Assembly: GCF_030552895.1 (NCBI RefSeq)
Contig: NZ_CP130649.1
Location: 1 to 64,000 of the forward strand
Direction: 5' to 3'
Length of the DNA: 64,000 nt
Source: Tatumella ptyseos
GTDB taxonomy: Bacteria; Pseudomonadota; Gammaproteobacteria; Enterobacterales; Enterobacteriaceae
Below, one piece after another: positions 1-11,441 of the stretch. The notes beneath the pieces were generated by a model. It worked only from the letters and a program-made list of their open reading frames with translations, searched no databases and had not been told where the DNA came from. The translations under genes and the position numbers were made by a program. Every line of letters starts with the position of its first letter. Within the stretch, counting starts at the first letter, position 1.

Positions 1-936
1 GTTGCTGACAATCCTGGTGGCGCCTATAACCCGCTGTTTCTCTACGGCGGAACAGGCTTAGGTAAAACGCACTTATTACATGCGGTGGGTAACGGTATTA
101 TGGCCCATAAGCCTAATGCCAAAGTGGTTTATATGCATTCTGAACGTTTTGTACAGGATATGGTGAAAGCATTACAGAATAATGCGATTGAAGAATTTAA
201 ACGCTATTATCGCTCGGTCGATGCATTATTAATCGATGATATTCAATTTTTTGCCAACAAAGAGCGTTCTCAAGAAGAGTTTTTCCATACCTTCAATGCT
301 TTGTTAGAGGGTAATCAGCAAATTATTTTAACCTCAGACCGTTATCCTAAAGAGATTAACGGTGTTGAAGATCGCTTAAAATCGCGGTTTGGCTGGGGAT
401 TGACCGTTGCAATTGAACCGCCAGAACTGGAAACTCGTGTGGCGATTTTAATGAAAAAAGCGGATGAAAATAATATTCGCCTGCCGGGTGAGGTCGCTTT
501 CTTTATTGCGAAACGGTTACGTTCGAATGTGCGGGAGTTGGAAGGGGCATTGAACCGTGTGATTGCTAATGCAAACTTCACTGGACGGGCCATTACCATT
601 GACTTCGTTCGTGAAGCATTACGCGATTTATTAGCGCTACAAGAAAAGCTTGTCACGATCGATAATATTCAGAAAACAGTCGCTGAATACTATAAAATTA
701 AAGTTGCCGATTTGCTGTCTAAGCGTCGATCGCGCTCAGTCGCAAGACCACGTCAAATGGCGATGGCGATGGCAAAAGAATTAACTAACCATAGCTTACC
801 TGAAATTGGGGACGCTTTTGGTGGGCGCGATCATACGACAGTACTCCATGCTTGCCGTAAGATCGAACAGTTACGTGAAGAAAGTCATGATATCAAAGAA
901 GACTTTTCTAATTTAATCAGAACATTATCCTCTTGA
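1..936 (+). CDS. dnaA: Chromosomal replication initiator DnaA (5' end missing)
   Basis: This is the ATP-dependent initiator that binds DnaA boxes at oriC and opens the origin. The frame is open from base 1, so the N-terminal domains I/II and the start codon lie before the window. Visible are the Walker A loop (GGTGLGKTH, bases 52-78), the Walker B DDIQFF, the AAA+ lid, and the C-terminal domain IV with the signature [12 protein letters not shown] that reads the DnaA box. It is followed after 4 bases by dnaN, the usual dnaA-dnaN-recF-gyrB operon order. No oriC is visible because the upstream side is cut off. Two good DnaA boxes occur far downstream, ahead of rpoH. Confidence 0.98.
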   Translation, partial: VADNPGGAYNPLFLYGGTGLGKTHLLHAVGNGIMAHKPNAKVVYMHSERFVQDMVKALQNNAIEEFKRYYRSVDALLIDDIQFFANKERSQEEFFHTFNALLEGNQQIILTSDRYPKEINGVEDRLKSRFGWGLTVAIEPPELETRVAILMKKADENNIRLPGEVAFFIAKRLRSNVRELEGALNRVIANANFTGRAITIDFVREALRDLLALQEKLVTIDNIQKTVAEYYKIKVADLLSKRRSRSVARPRQMAMAMAKELTNHSLPEIGDAFGGRDHTTVLHACRKIEQLREESHDIKEDFSNLIRTLSS

Positions 937-940
937 TGCT

Positions 941-2041
941 ATGAAATTTATTGTAGAACGTGAGCATCTGCTCAAACCATTACAGCAAGTCAGCAGCCCT
1001 TTAGGTGGAAGACCCACTCTGCCTATTTTAGGGAATATTTTACTGCAAGTGACAGAGAACTGTCTGTCTCTGACCGGCACCGATCTCGAAATGGAGATGA
1101 TTGCCCGCGTTGGATTAACCCAAGCGCATGAAGTCGGTGCGACAACTGTACCTGCCCGTAAGTTTCTCGATATTTGTCGTGGACTGCCGGAAGGGGCCGA
1201 GATACATGTCACCCTTGATGGCGACCGTATCTTAGTTCGTTCTGGACGAAGCCGTTTCTCGCTTTCTACCTTGCCAGCAGGAGATTTCCCTAATCTTGAT
1301 GATTGGCAAAGTGATGTAGAGTTTACCTTACCGCACGCCACGCTAAAACGTTTGATCGATGCCACACAGTTCTCCATGGCTCATCAGGATGTGCGCTATT
1401 ACTTAAACGGTATGCTGTTTGAAACGGAAGGTGAAGAACTTCGCACTGTATCGACCGACGGTCACCGACTCGCCGTCTGTGCCATGTCAGTGGGGCAATC
1501 CTTACCTCATCATTCTGTCATCGTCCCTCGTAAAGGCGTGACTGAATTGGTACGGTTACTCGATGGTAGCGAAACGCCATTACAGATCCAGATTGGTAGT
1601 AGTAATATTCGGGCGCATGTTGGTGACTATATTTTCACCTCCAAGCTGGTCGATGGTCGTTTCCCTGATTATCGTCGTGTGCTTCCTAAAAATCCGGATA
1701 AGACATTACAATCAGGTTGTGATGTGCTCAAACAAGCTTTTGCTCGGGCAGCTATCCTCTCCAACGAGAAATTTCGTGGAGTACGTCTGTTTATTACGCA
1801 GAACCAACTGCGCATTACCGCGAATAATCCTGAGCAGGAAGAAGCTGAAGAGATTTTAGATGTCGACTATCAGGGCAGTGATCTGGAAATTGGCTTCAAC
1901 GTCAGTTACGTATTAGACGTGTTAAATGCGCTCAAATGTGAAAACGTCCGATTACTGTTGACCGACTCTGTGTCCAGTGTGCAGATCGAAGATGTCGCGA
2001 GCCCGCATGCAGCTTATGTTGTTATGCCAATGCGGCTCTAG
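941..2041 (+). CDS. dnaN: DNA polymerase III beta sliding clamp
   Basis: The beta clamp forms a head-to-tail dimeric ring around DNA and tethers Pol III and other polymerases. At 366 residues it matches the usual length, begins MKFIVEREHLLKPLQQV and ends in the conserved VVMPMRL tail that forms part of the hydrophobic partner-binding cleft. Three topologically repeated clamp domains are expected over about 120 residues each. It lies 4 bases after dnaA and 43 bases before recF, so it is probably co-transcribed and translationally coupled with dnaA. Nothing unusual is seen. Confidence 0.98.
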   Translation: MKFIVEREHLLKPLQQVSSPLGGRPTLPILGNILLQVTENCLSLTGTDLEMEMIARVGLTQAHEVGATTVPARKFLDICRGLPEGAEIHVTLDGDRILVRSGRSRFSLSTLPAGDFPNLDDWQSDVEFTLPHATLKRLIDATQFSMAHQDVRYYLNGMLFETEGEELRTVSTDGHRLAVCAMSVGQSLPHHSVIVPRKGVTELVRLLDGSETPLQIQIGSSNIRAHVGDYIFTSKLVDGRFPDYRRVLPKNPDKTLQSGCDVLKQAFARAAILSNEKFRGVRLFITQNQLRITANNPEQEEAEEILDVDYQGSDLEIGFNVSYVLDVLNALKCENVRLLLTDSVSSVQIEDVASPHAAYVVMPMRL

Positions 2042-2084
2042 AGGGTGCTAAGCAAAAGAAACTTGCTGAGCATCGGTTACCCTT

Positions 2085-3173
2085 ATGTCTATTAATCGAT
2101 TAATAATAAAAGACTTCCGTAATATCGACCAAGCGGAACTCGCGCCGGCACCGGGGTTTAATTATTTAATAGGCGAAAACGGTAGCGGTAAAACTAGCGT
2201 TTTAGAGGCGATTTATACCCTCGGCCATGGACGTGCATTTCGTAGTGTGCAAACCGCGAGGGTAATCCGCCATGACATGCCGGAATTTGTCCTACACTGC
2301 CGATTAACAGGTGAGCAGCATCAGCAATCCTTAGGACTAAGTAAAGATCGTGCAGGCAGCACCAAAGTCCGAATTGATGGAACTGATGGCCATCGGGTTG
2401 CTGACCTCGCACAGTTACTCCCAATGCAGCTTATCACTCCAGAAGGCTTCACTTTACTGACTGGCGGACCTAAATTCCGGCGGGCTTATATTGATTGGGG
2501 ATGTTTTCATCGCTACCCGGGGTTTTTTACGGCGTGGAACGATTATCGGCGATTAATTAAACAGCGTAATGCTGCACTAAGGCAAGTCAGTCGTTATCAA
2601 CAGTTGCGTCCTTGGGATCAACTGATGGTACCTTTAGCAGAGCAAATTAGTGCTTGGCGTGCCGAGTATAGTCAGCAAATCGCCCTTGAAATCCAGAAAA
2701 CCTGTCAGCAGTTTTTACCAGAATTTGATCTGCAGTTTTCCTACCTACGAGGGTGGGATAAAGAAAGTGACTATGCAGAACTCCTCGAACGTCAGTTCGA
2801 ACGTGACCGTGGGTTAACCTATACCTCTTCAGGGCCGCATAAAGCCGATTTTCGGATCCGGGCACATGCGACTCCTGTCGAAGATTTATTATCTCGAGGT
2901 CAGTTAAAATTACTTATGTGCGCGCTGCGGTTAGCCCAAGGCGAATTCCTTACCCAACAAAGCGGTCGACGTTGTATCTACCTGATTGACGATTTTGCTT
3001 CTGAGCTTGATGACTCTCGTCGGCACCTCTTAGCCGAGCGTTTAAAAGCCACTCAAGCACAAGTTTTCGTTAGCGCAATTAATTTTGATCATGTAATCGA
3101 CATGAATGACGAAAAGGGCAAGATGTTCAGCGTAGAAAAGGGTAAAATAACCGTTCAATCTTCAGAAAAATGA
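2085..3173 (+). CDS. recF: DNA replication and repair protein RecF
   Basis: RecF is an SMC-like ATPase that with RecO and RecR loads RecA at single-strand gaps and helps restart stalled forks. The 362-residue protein starts [14 protein letters not shown] and has the Walker [10 protein letters not shown] near residue 30, an ABC-type signature around [10 protein letters not shown] near residue 268, and the Walker B segment [11 protein letters not shown] near residue 300. Length agrees with E. coli RecF (357). It sits between dnaN and gyrB, only 13 bases before the chosen gyrB ATG, as in most Enterobacterales. Confidence 0.97.
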   Translation: MSINRLIIKDFRNIDQAELAPAPGFNYLIGENGSGKTSVLEAIYTLGHGRAFRSVQTARVIRHDMPEFVLHCRLTGEQHQQSLGLSKDRAGSTKVRIDGTDGHRVADLAQLLPMQLITPEGFTLLTGGPKFRRAYIDWGCFHRYPGFFTAWNDYRRLIKQRNAALRQVSRYQQLRPWDQLMVPLAEQISAWRAEYSQQIALEIQKTCQQFLPEFDLQFSYLRGWDKESDYAELLERQFERDRGLTYTSSGPHKADFRIRAHATPVEDLLSRGQLKLLMCALRLAQGEFLTQQSGRRCIYLIDDFASELDDSRRHLLAERLKATQAQVFVSAINFDHVIDMNDEKGKMFSVEKGKITVQSSEK

Positions 3174-3177
3174 GTGA

Positions 3178-5595
<2,418 letters not shown>

Positions 5596-5657
5596 GGTTA
5601 ACGTGCGTGAGCATGCTTTAACGGTAGTCGGAACGTCGTAACTGAGCTACTCTGAAA

Positions 5658-5690
5658 ACACCGCTAGCACACTGCAGCGGTGTTTTTTTA
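5658..5690 (+). terminator. Rho-independent terminator after gyrB
   Basis: An 8-bp perfect stem ACACCGCT (5658-5665) pairs with AGCGGTGT (5676-5683) around a 10-base loop and runs into seven T residues. It ends the dnaA-dnaN-recF-gyrB transcript just before the yidA ribosome binding site. Confidence 0.9.
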
Positions 5691-5709
5691 TTTATGCAGA
5701 GGGGTAAAC

Positions 5710-6519
5710 ATGGCAGTAAAAATGATTGCACTAGATATGGATGGCACGTTACTCAATCCGCAGCACGAAATCACGGCAGCGGTGAAGGCAGCTATCGAGC
5801 AGGCTAAAGCAAAAGGAATACTTGTCGTGCTTGCCTCGGGACGCCCTTACATTGGGATGCAGAAATATGTTGCTGAGCTAGGACTTAACGTTTCTGGTCA
5901 ATATTGTATTAGCTACAATGGCGGCTTAGTTCAGCGCGCCGAAGATGGGCAGCCTATCCTTGAAACAACGTTAGGAATGGACGATTATCACTACTTCGAA
6001 CAATTATCTAAGCAGCTAAACGTTCACTTCCAAGCGCTGGACAAACAACACCTTTACACGCCTAACCAAGATATTAGCCGCTACACCGTCCATGAATCTG
6101 AAATTACTGGTATTCCCTTACGCTATCGTAGCGTCGACGCAATGGAGGCGACTCTTCGCTTCCCTAAATTGATGATGGTGGATGAGCCAGAAAAATTAGA
6201 TAAAGCCATCAGTGAGCTGCCTTCTGAACTGTATGATCGTTATACTTTAGTAAAAAGCGCTAACCATTATCTTGAAATTTTAGATAAGCGAGTAAGTAAG
6301 GGAAATAGTGTGCGTCATCTTGCTGAACAGCTCGGCATAAGTGCGGAAGAAGTGTTAGCGGTAGGCGACCACGAAAATGATCTAACAATGTTAGCTTGGG
6401 CGGGTTATGGGGTAGCCATGGGAAATGCCATTGACCTGGTAAAAGAGCAGGCTGCTTATCATACGGCATCTAACCAAGAAGATGGTGTCGCGAAAGCCAT
6501 TCACCAGTGGGCCCTTTAG
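5710..6519 (+). CDS. yidA: HAD-family sugar phosphatase YidA
   Basis: YidA is a cytoplasmic HAD (Cof-type) phosphatase acting on sugar phosphates such as erythrose 4-phosphate and glucose 1-phosphate in E. coli. The start at 5710 (MAVKMIALDMDGTLL) follows AGAGGGG and matches the E. coli N-terminus; an upstream in-frame ATG at 5680 overlaps the gyrB terminator and is unlikely. HAD motif I is DMDGTLL (nucleophile Asp near residue 9), motif II is in VLASGRP, and motif IV is GDHENDLTML near residue 218. At 269 residues it matches the family. E. coli has yidB between gyrB and yidA; it is absent here. Confidence 0.95.
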   Translation: MAVKMIALDMDGTLLNPQHEITAAVKAAIEQAKAKGILVVLASGRPYIGMQKYVAELGLNVSGQYCISYNGGLVQRAEDGQPILETTLGMDDYHYFEQLSKQLNVHFQALDKQHLYTPNQDISRYTVHESEITGIPLRYRSVDAMEATLRFPKLMMVDEPEKLDKAISELPSELYDRYTLVKSANHYLEILDKRVSKGNSVRHLAEQLGISAEEVLAVGDHENDLTMLAWAGYGVAMGNAIDLVKEQAAYHTASNQEDGVAKAIHQWAL

Positions 6520-6790
6520 GATAATGTTAAGTGGATGATAGAGTAACCAAAACCGCATTTTTGGGTAATTACGAAATAGTAACTAGAGTTATTATTATCC
6601 CACTCAGTCATTGCAGCGAATACTGAAATGACCAAAAATTAGCACTGTGAGCAAGTTGTCTAATAAGCAATTATAATAAGAGCGTTTTATTCCCTGAATG
6701 GCTGCCGAAAGGCAGCTTTTTTTTTGCCTAGACGCTGTGCGAGGATTACGGCATAGTGCGATTTTAGTGTCGACGCTTTAGGAAACCGGT
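6520..6790. other. Noncoding 271-base gap between yidA and yidR
   Basis: I see no credible ORF here. The gap contains a TATAAT (6672-6677) without a convincing -35 at normal spacing, and a hairpin terminator at 6701-6729 that lies 62 bases before yidR. It may be a long yidA 3' UTR ending at that terminator, or may encode a short RNA. The yidR ribosome binding site AGGA precedes its ATG by 7 bases. Confidence 0.5.
6701..6729 (+). terminator. Rho-independent terminator upstream of yidR
   Basis: Stem GCTGCC (6701-6706), GAAA tetraloop, GGCAGC (6711-6716), followed by nine T residues. It is a textbook terminator on the plus strand. What it terminates is not obvious: yidA ended 180 bases earlier. 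Confidence 0.85.
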
Positions 6791-8065
6791 ATGGATGAAG
6801 TACAAGTCACGACTCGCTTACAACATCATCAACTGACGAATGCGCAAGTGTGGAGTGCAGATGGTCAGAATCTTGTGTACGATCTTCGTCCTGCCCAGCA
6901 TCTTTTTACCAGCCAATGTGTAGAGAAAATCCACGTCGAGACAGGGGAAGTTACCGAAGTTTATCGGGCTTCTAAAGGTGCACATGTGGGGGTGATTACT
7001 GCACATCCGCAACAAAACGACCGTTTTGTCTGTATTCATGGCCCAGAAAATCCTGATGAAGAATGGCATTACGATGTGCATCATCGACGTGGTGTTATTC
7101 TCTCTCCGGGCAACGTCGAAACGTTAGATGCTTGTGATATCACACCGCCTTTTACGCTTGGCGCACTTCGTGGTGGTAGCCATGTACACATGTTTAGTCA
7201 TGAAGGCGATAGAATTAGTTTTACCTATAATGACCATGTGATGCGTCAGCGAGCAGTTGAAGAAGACCAGCGTAACGTGGCGATTGCTCTGCCACACCAC
7301 CCGGTAACTGTTTTAAATAAACTTCCTCGGGAACATGATGGCTCGCACTTTTGTGTGGTTATCAGCCAAACAAGTTTGGCACCTGCCCCCGGTAGTGACC
7401 AAATATCACGTGCCTTTGAGGAAGGTTGGATTGGGCACCAGGGTTATATTAAACCGTCAGGGGAGCGGCAGCGTTGGGCATTGGCATTTATTGGTGAAAC
7501 CCTTTCCGCAACAGGACACAGCGTCCCAGAAATATTTATTGTTGACCTTCCTGAAGAGTTTACTGACTATCAGCATACTGGCGAATATCCCACTCAGGGT
7601 ACTGAATACTCATTACCTAAACCACCCGCTGGAATAAAGCAGCGCAGATTGACCTTCAGTGAAGGTGCTGGTATCGCGTTACAGCCTCGGCATTGGCTAC
7701 GAAGCTCACCGGATGGCAGTATGATTGCATTTTTGATGGCCGATACAAAAGCTGTCGTTCAACTTTGGGTTATTTCACCGAATGGTGGTTTACCGCGGCA
7801 ACTGACAACAGGCCCTTATGGTGTGCAATCAGCGTTTACCTGGCATCCTTTAGGTAAAGCCATTACTTTTGTCATGAATAATCAGATTGTTATTTATGAT
7901 TTCTCATTGGGAGATATCGTGCCACTTACACCCAAATCAGCGAACACACCCTGTGCCGAGGCGGTAGTCTGGTCCCCAAAAGGAGATAAAATAGCCTTTA
8001 TGCGTGATATTGAGGGTTTTAGGCAAATATTTACAGTTACGACTACTGAATTATATTGGTGTTAG
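6791..8065 (+). CDS. yidR: YidR family protein (DUF3748)
   Basis: This is a 424-residue protein of unknown biochemical role, similar throughout to E. coli YidR (415 residues): shared segments include QVWSADGQNLVYD, GAHVGVITAHP, HHRRGVI, RGGSHVHMFS, SFTYNDHVM and the C-terminal WSPKGDKIAFM. The repeated short blocks (WSADG, SSPDG, SPNGG, WSPKG) are typical of TolB-like or WD-type beta-propellers, so a propeller fold is inferred. No signal peptide is seen. It converges with yidQ, and the two coding regions overlap by 23 bases at their 3' ends. The last dozen residues differ from E. coli. Confidence 0.88.
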   Translation: MDEVQVTTRLQHHQLTNAQVWSADGQNLVYDLRPAQHLFTSQCVEKIHVETGEVTEVYRASKGAHVGVITAHPQQNDRFVCIHGPENPDEEWHYDVHHRRGVILSPGNVETLDACDITPPFTLGALRGGSHVHMFSHEGDRISFTYNDHVMRQRAVEEDQRNVAIALPHHPVTVLNKLPREHDGSHFCVVISQTSLAPAPGSDQISRAFEEGWIGHQGYIKPSGERQRWALAFIGETLSATGHSVPEIFIVDLPEEFTDYQHTGEYPTQGTEYSLPKPPAGIKQRRLTFSEGAGIALQPRHWLRSSPDGSMIAFLMADTKAVVQLWVISPNGGLPRQLTTGPYGVQSAFTWHPLGKAITFVMNNQIVIYDFSLGDIVPLTPKSANTPCAEAVVWSPKGDKIAFMRDIEGFRQIFTVTTTELYWC

Positions 8066-8393
8066 CTTGTGCAAGTGCTTCATCAGTATGGTTAAGCTTT
8101 TCGCTAGCGGCAACGCGATCTCTAAGTGAAGAGGGTTCACTGTGGCTGTTACGGTAGTAATCCCAAGGTACAATCAGCGTATCGGTAATGGCGGAAAAGG
8201 GGTAATCAATCACAGCAAGTGATTTGATCCCCCAAGGCGTTTCCTTGCTGCTAATAATTTCGTTATTAGCTTGTGTGCCTAGGTAGTAACCGTGATTTTC
8301 CCCAGTATGTGACATGATGCTAGAACATGCCGTAAGGCTGACTAGGCAGCTCGAAATTATGACTAAATTAGGTAGAGCTTTACGTCTGAGCAT
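8043..8393 (-). CDS. yidQ: YidQ family outer-membrane-type lipoprotein (DUF1375)
   Basis: This is a small predicted lipoprotein of unknown role. The start at 8393 (MLRRKALPNLV) is preceded by GAGGAG at correct spacing; a frame extension upstream lacks this. The signal peptide ends in the lipobox LTAC near residue 22, followed by SSIMSHTGENHG, and the conserved core TPWGIKSLAVIDYPFSAITD and LIVPWD matches E. coli YidQ (CSSVMSHTGG, NWGTKSLAILDMPFTAV, LPWD). The mature protein should be anchored by its N-terminal Cys. It converges on yidR, the same arrangement as in E. coli, although there the pair lies next to ibpA. Confidence 0.9.
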   Translation of the reverse strand: MLRRKALPNLVIISSCLVSLTACSSIMSHTGENHGYYLGTQANNEIISSKETPWGIKSLAVIDYPFSAITDTLIVPWDYYRNSHSEPSSLRDRVAASEKLNHTDEALAQANTNIIQ

Positions 8394-8613
8394 GAGTAAC
8401 TCCTCATTCCATCCATGGCGAATCCGGTCAAGCATGCCACAAAAAGGAAGCCCAATTGTGGGTGCTTAGAAAGTATGTCTTTCAGTGTATGACAAATTCC
8501 AAAATATTCCTTTCTAATTCCTTTCATGAGAGAAAAAATTGTGACAAATAAAGGCTAATAATTACACAATTAGGAATTTTAAATCTTAGAGTGTAAAAAG
8601 TATCTACTCTTAG

Positions 8614-9522
8614 CTACCGGCTACTAAGGCGTAGATAACTGATTATTCTTGGTGCAAAGCTATTCACGATTAGGCCTGTAATAATTAACATTACCGATAA
8701 AATTTGCCAGCCACTCAAGGTCTCGCCTAACACTAAAGTCGCTGCAACCATCCCAACGACGGGCACAAGAAGGGTCAATGGAGCGACTGTTGCAGTGGGA
8801 TATTTATTAAGCAATCCGCCCCAAATGGCATAAGCCACCACTGTACAAAGTATTGCTAAATAAAAGATAGTTAGTACATTAGCTAAGTTAATGTTTACTA
8901 AGCTATGCCAGAAACTTTCCTTACCATCGATGAGTAATGCGCAAATCATAAAAGGGAGAATAGGGACGAAAGCGCTCCAGACCACCAATTTTAATGGTTC
9001 GACGGGGTAACTTCGTAAAATCACTTTACTAATAATATTACCAATACCCCAGCTTAATGCGGCACCTAAGGTCAGTAACAACGTGAATAACGACATACCG
9101 GACGTTTGTGCAGGGTGTATGCTGCTGTTGGCTAAGCAAACCATTCCCACTATGGCGATGAGTAATCCCAAAATATGGTGGAATTGGATTTTCTCTCTTA
9201 GACAAAGCGCACCAAACAATAGGGTAAAAAAAGCCTGTGATTGTAAGAGTAATGAGGCTAAGCCTGCGGGCATACCAAGATTTAATGCCAAAAATAGTAG
9301 GCCAAACTGTAAAAAACTAATACTCAGTCCATAAGCGACAATGAGATGTAACGGAACTTTAGGTCTTGAAACCAGTAGGCAGGCGGGAAAGGCCACAAAG
9401 GTGAACCGAAGTCCAGCAAGTAAAAAAGGGGAGAAATTATGCAGCCCTATCTTAATAACAACAAAGTTAATCCCCCATATTAAGACGACAAGCAAGGCTA
9501 GTCCAACATCTCTTATCGACAT
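8614..9522 (-). CDS. eamA: EamA/DMT-family exporter (O-acetylserine/cysteine exporter type)
   Basis: This is a ten-helix inner-membrane transporter of the drug/metabolite superfamily with two EamA repeats. I chose the ATG at 9522 (MSIRDVGLALLVVLIWGINFVVIK) because AGGGG precedes it by 6 bases; an ATG two codons upstream is also possible. It closely resembles E. coli EamA/YdeD: WGINFVVIKIGLHN, GMPAGLASLLLQSQAFFT and LTLLVPVVGMVAA. The E. coli protein exports cysteine-pathway metabolites. It lies 62 bases after ghrB on the same strand and may be the distal gene of the ketogluconate-type operon, which would be an unusual partner, so its substrate here is uncertain. Confidence 0.85.
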   Translation of the reverse strand: MSIRDVGLALLVVLIWGINFVVIKIGLHNFSPFLLAGLRFTFVAFPACLLVSRPKVPLHLIVAYGLSISFLQFGLLFLALNLGMPAGLASLLLQSQAFFTLLFGALCLREKIQFHHILGLLIAIVGMVCLANSSIHPAQTSGMSLFTLLLTLGAALSWGIGNIISKVILRSYPVEPLKLVVWSAFVPILPFMICALLIDGKESFWHSLVNINLANVLTIFYLAILCTVVAYAIWGGLLNKYPTATVAPLTLLVPVVGMVAATLVLGETLSGWQILSVMLIITGLIVNSFAPRIISYLRLSSR

Positions 9523-9584
9523 AATCATCCCCTAATAATATGGTGAATTAAGGGCACCCTAAGGATGCCCCCTTGGCTAGGAGA

Positions 9585-10562
9585 TTATGCCTTCAAGGCT
9601 TCAGGGTTAATAATATTTTCTGTTAATTTACCTTGTAACCCCAAGATCAGATTTTCTACGCCATCACGCTTCATCGCGTAGCGTGTTTCATGCGTAGCGG
9701 AGCCGATATGCGGCAGGGTCACAACATTCGGGAGTTTCGTTAACTCAGAACTCCCCACTAAAGGCTCTTTTTCGAAAACATCTAAGCCAGCACCGTATAT
9801 TTTCTTCGCTTTTAGCGCGGCAATCAGTGCCTCTTCGTCAACCACAGGACCTCGTCCAGCGTTGACTAAAATGGCACTCTCTTTCATTTGGTCAAACTGT
9901 GCATGACTTATCAAATGATAAGTTTCGTCGGTGAGAGGTAAGACAACACAAACGAAATCGGATTCTGCAAGAAGTTGCTCGACACTTGCGTACTGGGCAT
10001 TCACTTCTTGCTCAGCGTTTTTATGTGGCTTGCGCGCATTATAAAGAATATCCATACCAAAGCCGTGGTGCGCACGCTTTGCTAATGCTAGGCCAATGCG
10101 GCCCATACCGATGATACCCATCTTTTTATGGTGTACATCGATGGCTAGAGGTAATTTTTCTGGCGCAGCCTCCCATCCCCCAGTTTTTACCCAATGATCC
10201 ATGGCTGGAATATTTCTCGCCGCACAGAGCACTAATGTCATCATCGCATCGGCAACGGTTTCCGTCAGTGCTCCAGGGGTATTAGTCAGGATAGCCTTAT
10301 GAGCGGTTAACGCTCCGACATCGTAGGAGTCGTAGCCAGCAGAAACCGTAGAACAGACTTTTAACGCAGGCATCTGTGCAAGTAACGCTTCATTCACTTT
10401 ACCCCCCGAGCCGATTAACCCTTCAGCCCTTTTGAAAGCTTCGCTATGCTGAGTCACAGTATTTTGATCGAGGTTATCCACTTCAACCACTTCAAAGTGT
10501 TCCGAGAGCTTATTTACCAGGTCAGTGGGTAGTGGCATGAATTGAATAATTGTGGGTTTCAT
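9585..10562 (-). CDS. ghrB: 2-hydroxyacid dehydrogenase, glyoxylate/hydroxypyruvate/2-ketogluconate reductase GhrB-like
   Basis: This is a 325-residue NAD(P)H-dependent D-isomer-specific reductase. The Rossmann motif GIIGMGRIGLALAKRAHHGFG, the VLPLTDET segment, NAGRGPVVDEEAL (active-site Arg), the Glu of DVFEKEPL and the catalytic His of PHIGSATHETRY are all present. It is very similar to E. coli GhrB (TkrA), which reduces glyoxylate, hydroxypyruvate and 2-keto-D-gluconate. With an upstream sugar-isomerase-like gene and a LacI-type regulator, the most likely job is 2-ketogluconate to gluconate, which GntK (33907-34437) could then phosphorylate. A GAGAGG site lies 5 bases before the ATG. Confidence 0.88.
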   Translation of the reverse strand: MKPTIIQFMPLPTDLVNKLSEHFEVVEVDNLDQNTVTQHSEAFKRAEGLIGSGGKVNEALLAQMPALKVCSTVSAGYDSYDVGALTAHKAILTNTPGALTETVADAMMTLVLCAARNIPAMDHWVKTGGWEAAPEKLPLAIDVHHKKMGIIGMGRIGLALAKRAHHGFGMDILYNARKPHKNAEQEVNAQYASVEQLLAESDFVCVVLPLTDETYHLISHAQFDQMKESAILVNAGRGPVVDEEALIAALKAKKIYGAGLDVFEKEPLVGSSELTKLPNVVTLPHIGSATHETRYAMKRDGVENLILGLQGKLTENIINPEALKA

Positions 10563-10599
10563 TCGAACCTCTCTTCAGGATATTTAAGAATAAAGCTCT

Positions 10600-11349
10600 T
10601 CATGCGGTACGAAGTAGCTCTACGTAATAGCGGGTACATTCAGCGATATTGTTCCCTTCTAACGGAAATTCGATACCTAGAGGCACCCCTTGCGGCATCA
10701 TGTTGAGTAGTGTTCGCCACTCACCCTGTGATTCATCCAGACAGATAGCTCGCCAAGAGGTCTTAGTTTTTGTCGCTGCTTTGACGTGACAGTAAGTGAC
10801 GTAGGGGGCAAGCCGCTCAGCGGCTTTATTCGGAGACTCATCGAGCCATAACCAATTAGCCATGTCGAACGTCATACCTTGTACGGTCGGCAGCGGGTGG
10901 TATTGATTGAAATACTCCAACATGGGTTGGATTTTTCCAGTTTCAGTCTGATCATTTTCAATCAATAGAGGGATGTGGCAGTCGGTGAGCTGGTCAGCCA
11001 GCTGTTCGACAGTGCAATGACCGGCTCCTGCTCCTAAGGCAAACTTTATCGCCCGAGCATTAAGTAAAACCGCTTCTCGCTGAAAGTGTGCGAGCCGTGG
11101 ATTAATGGTCCCTGGAGCGGTAAAAAGTGATTCAGGGACAGAGTAATAAGAAAACAACCCTTGTTCTATAATAAGTAACTTGAGGTCAGAAAGCTCTTCA
11201 TCAACCGCCGATGACAGGAGCTCTCGACGTATTTCTACGCCATCAGCTCCAGACTGAGCAATGATTGGAATAAAATAGCGTTGTCCACCTGCTTGATGAA
11301 CAACTTCGGCACCGAAAGCCGCCGTTACAATGATAATTTTTCGTTCCAT
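10600..11349 (-). CDS. Sugar phosphate isomerase/epimerase-like TIM-barrel protein (KguE-like)
   Basis: This 249-residue protein has the pattern of the AP-endonuclease-2/xylose-isomerase-like TIM barrel: GADGVEIRRELL, the metal-site-like IENDQTETGKI, FDMANWLWL, YCHVKAATK and a final LGIEFPLEGN. It resembles proteins called KguE in 2-ketogluconate (kgu) operons of pseudomonads and enterobacteria, whose exact reaction is not settled. The ATG at 11349 has GAGAGG 5 bases upstream; two in-frame GTG codons just before it are alternatives. It is the first gene of the leftward group and has a LacI-type operator 36 bases before its start. No kguK kinase or kguT transporter accompanies it. Confidence 0.7.
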   Translation of the reverse strand: MERKIIIVTAAFGAEVVHQAGGQRYFIPIIAQSGADGVEIRRELLSSAVDEELSDLKLLIIEQGLFSYYSVPESLFTAPGTINPRLAHFQREAVLLNARAIKFALGAGAGHCTVEQLADQLTDCHIPLLIENDQTETGKIQPMLEYFNQYHPLPTVQGMTFDMANWLWLDESPNKAAERLAPYVTYCHVKAATKTKTSWRAICLDESQGEWRTLLNMMPQGVPLGIEFPLEGNNIAECTRYYVELLRTA

Positions 11350-11384
11350 CACCACCTCTCAAAGCTTATGACCTATAGAATAAA

Positions 11385-11398
11385 TGGTATCGGTTCCA
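11385..11398. promoter_or_regulatory. LacI-family operator (PtxS-like) ahead of the ketogluconate-type genes
   Basis: TGGTATCGGTTCCA is a 14-base imperfect palindrome (10 of 14 positions symmetric) centred on CG. It resembles the PtxS operator I recall as TGAAACCGGTTTCA. It lies between the repressor gene (11442-12476) and the first gene it would control (start 11349), so repression relieved by a ketogluconate-type ligand is the simple model. Confidence 0.6.
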
Positions 11399-11441
11399 GA
11401 AGGAAGAGTGAAAAACACTACAACGCACACATTCTCAACAT

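Noticed and set aside
1..200. oriC or DnaA-box cluster near dnaA
   Set aside because: The window begins inside dnaA, so its promoter and any adjacent origin are outside; none is visible within gyrB-yidA either.
925..1377. 150-codon minus-strand ORF opposite dnaN
   Set aside because: Antisense shadow of dnaN with composition typical of a reverse-frame reading and no supporting context.
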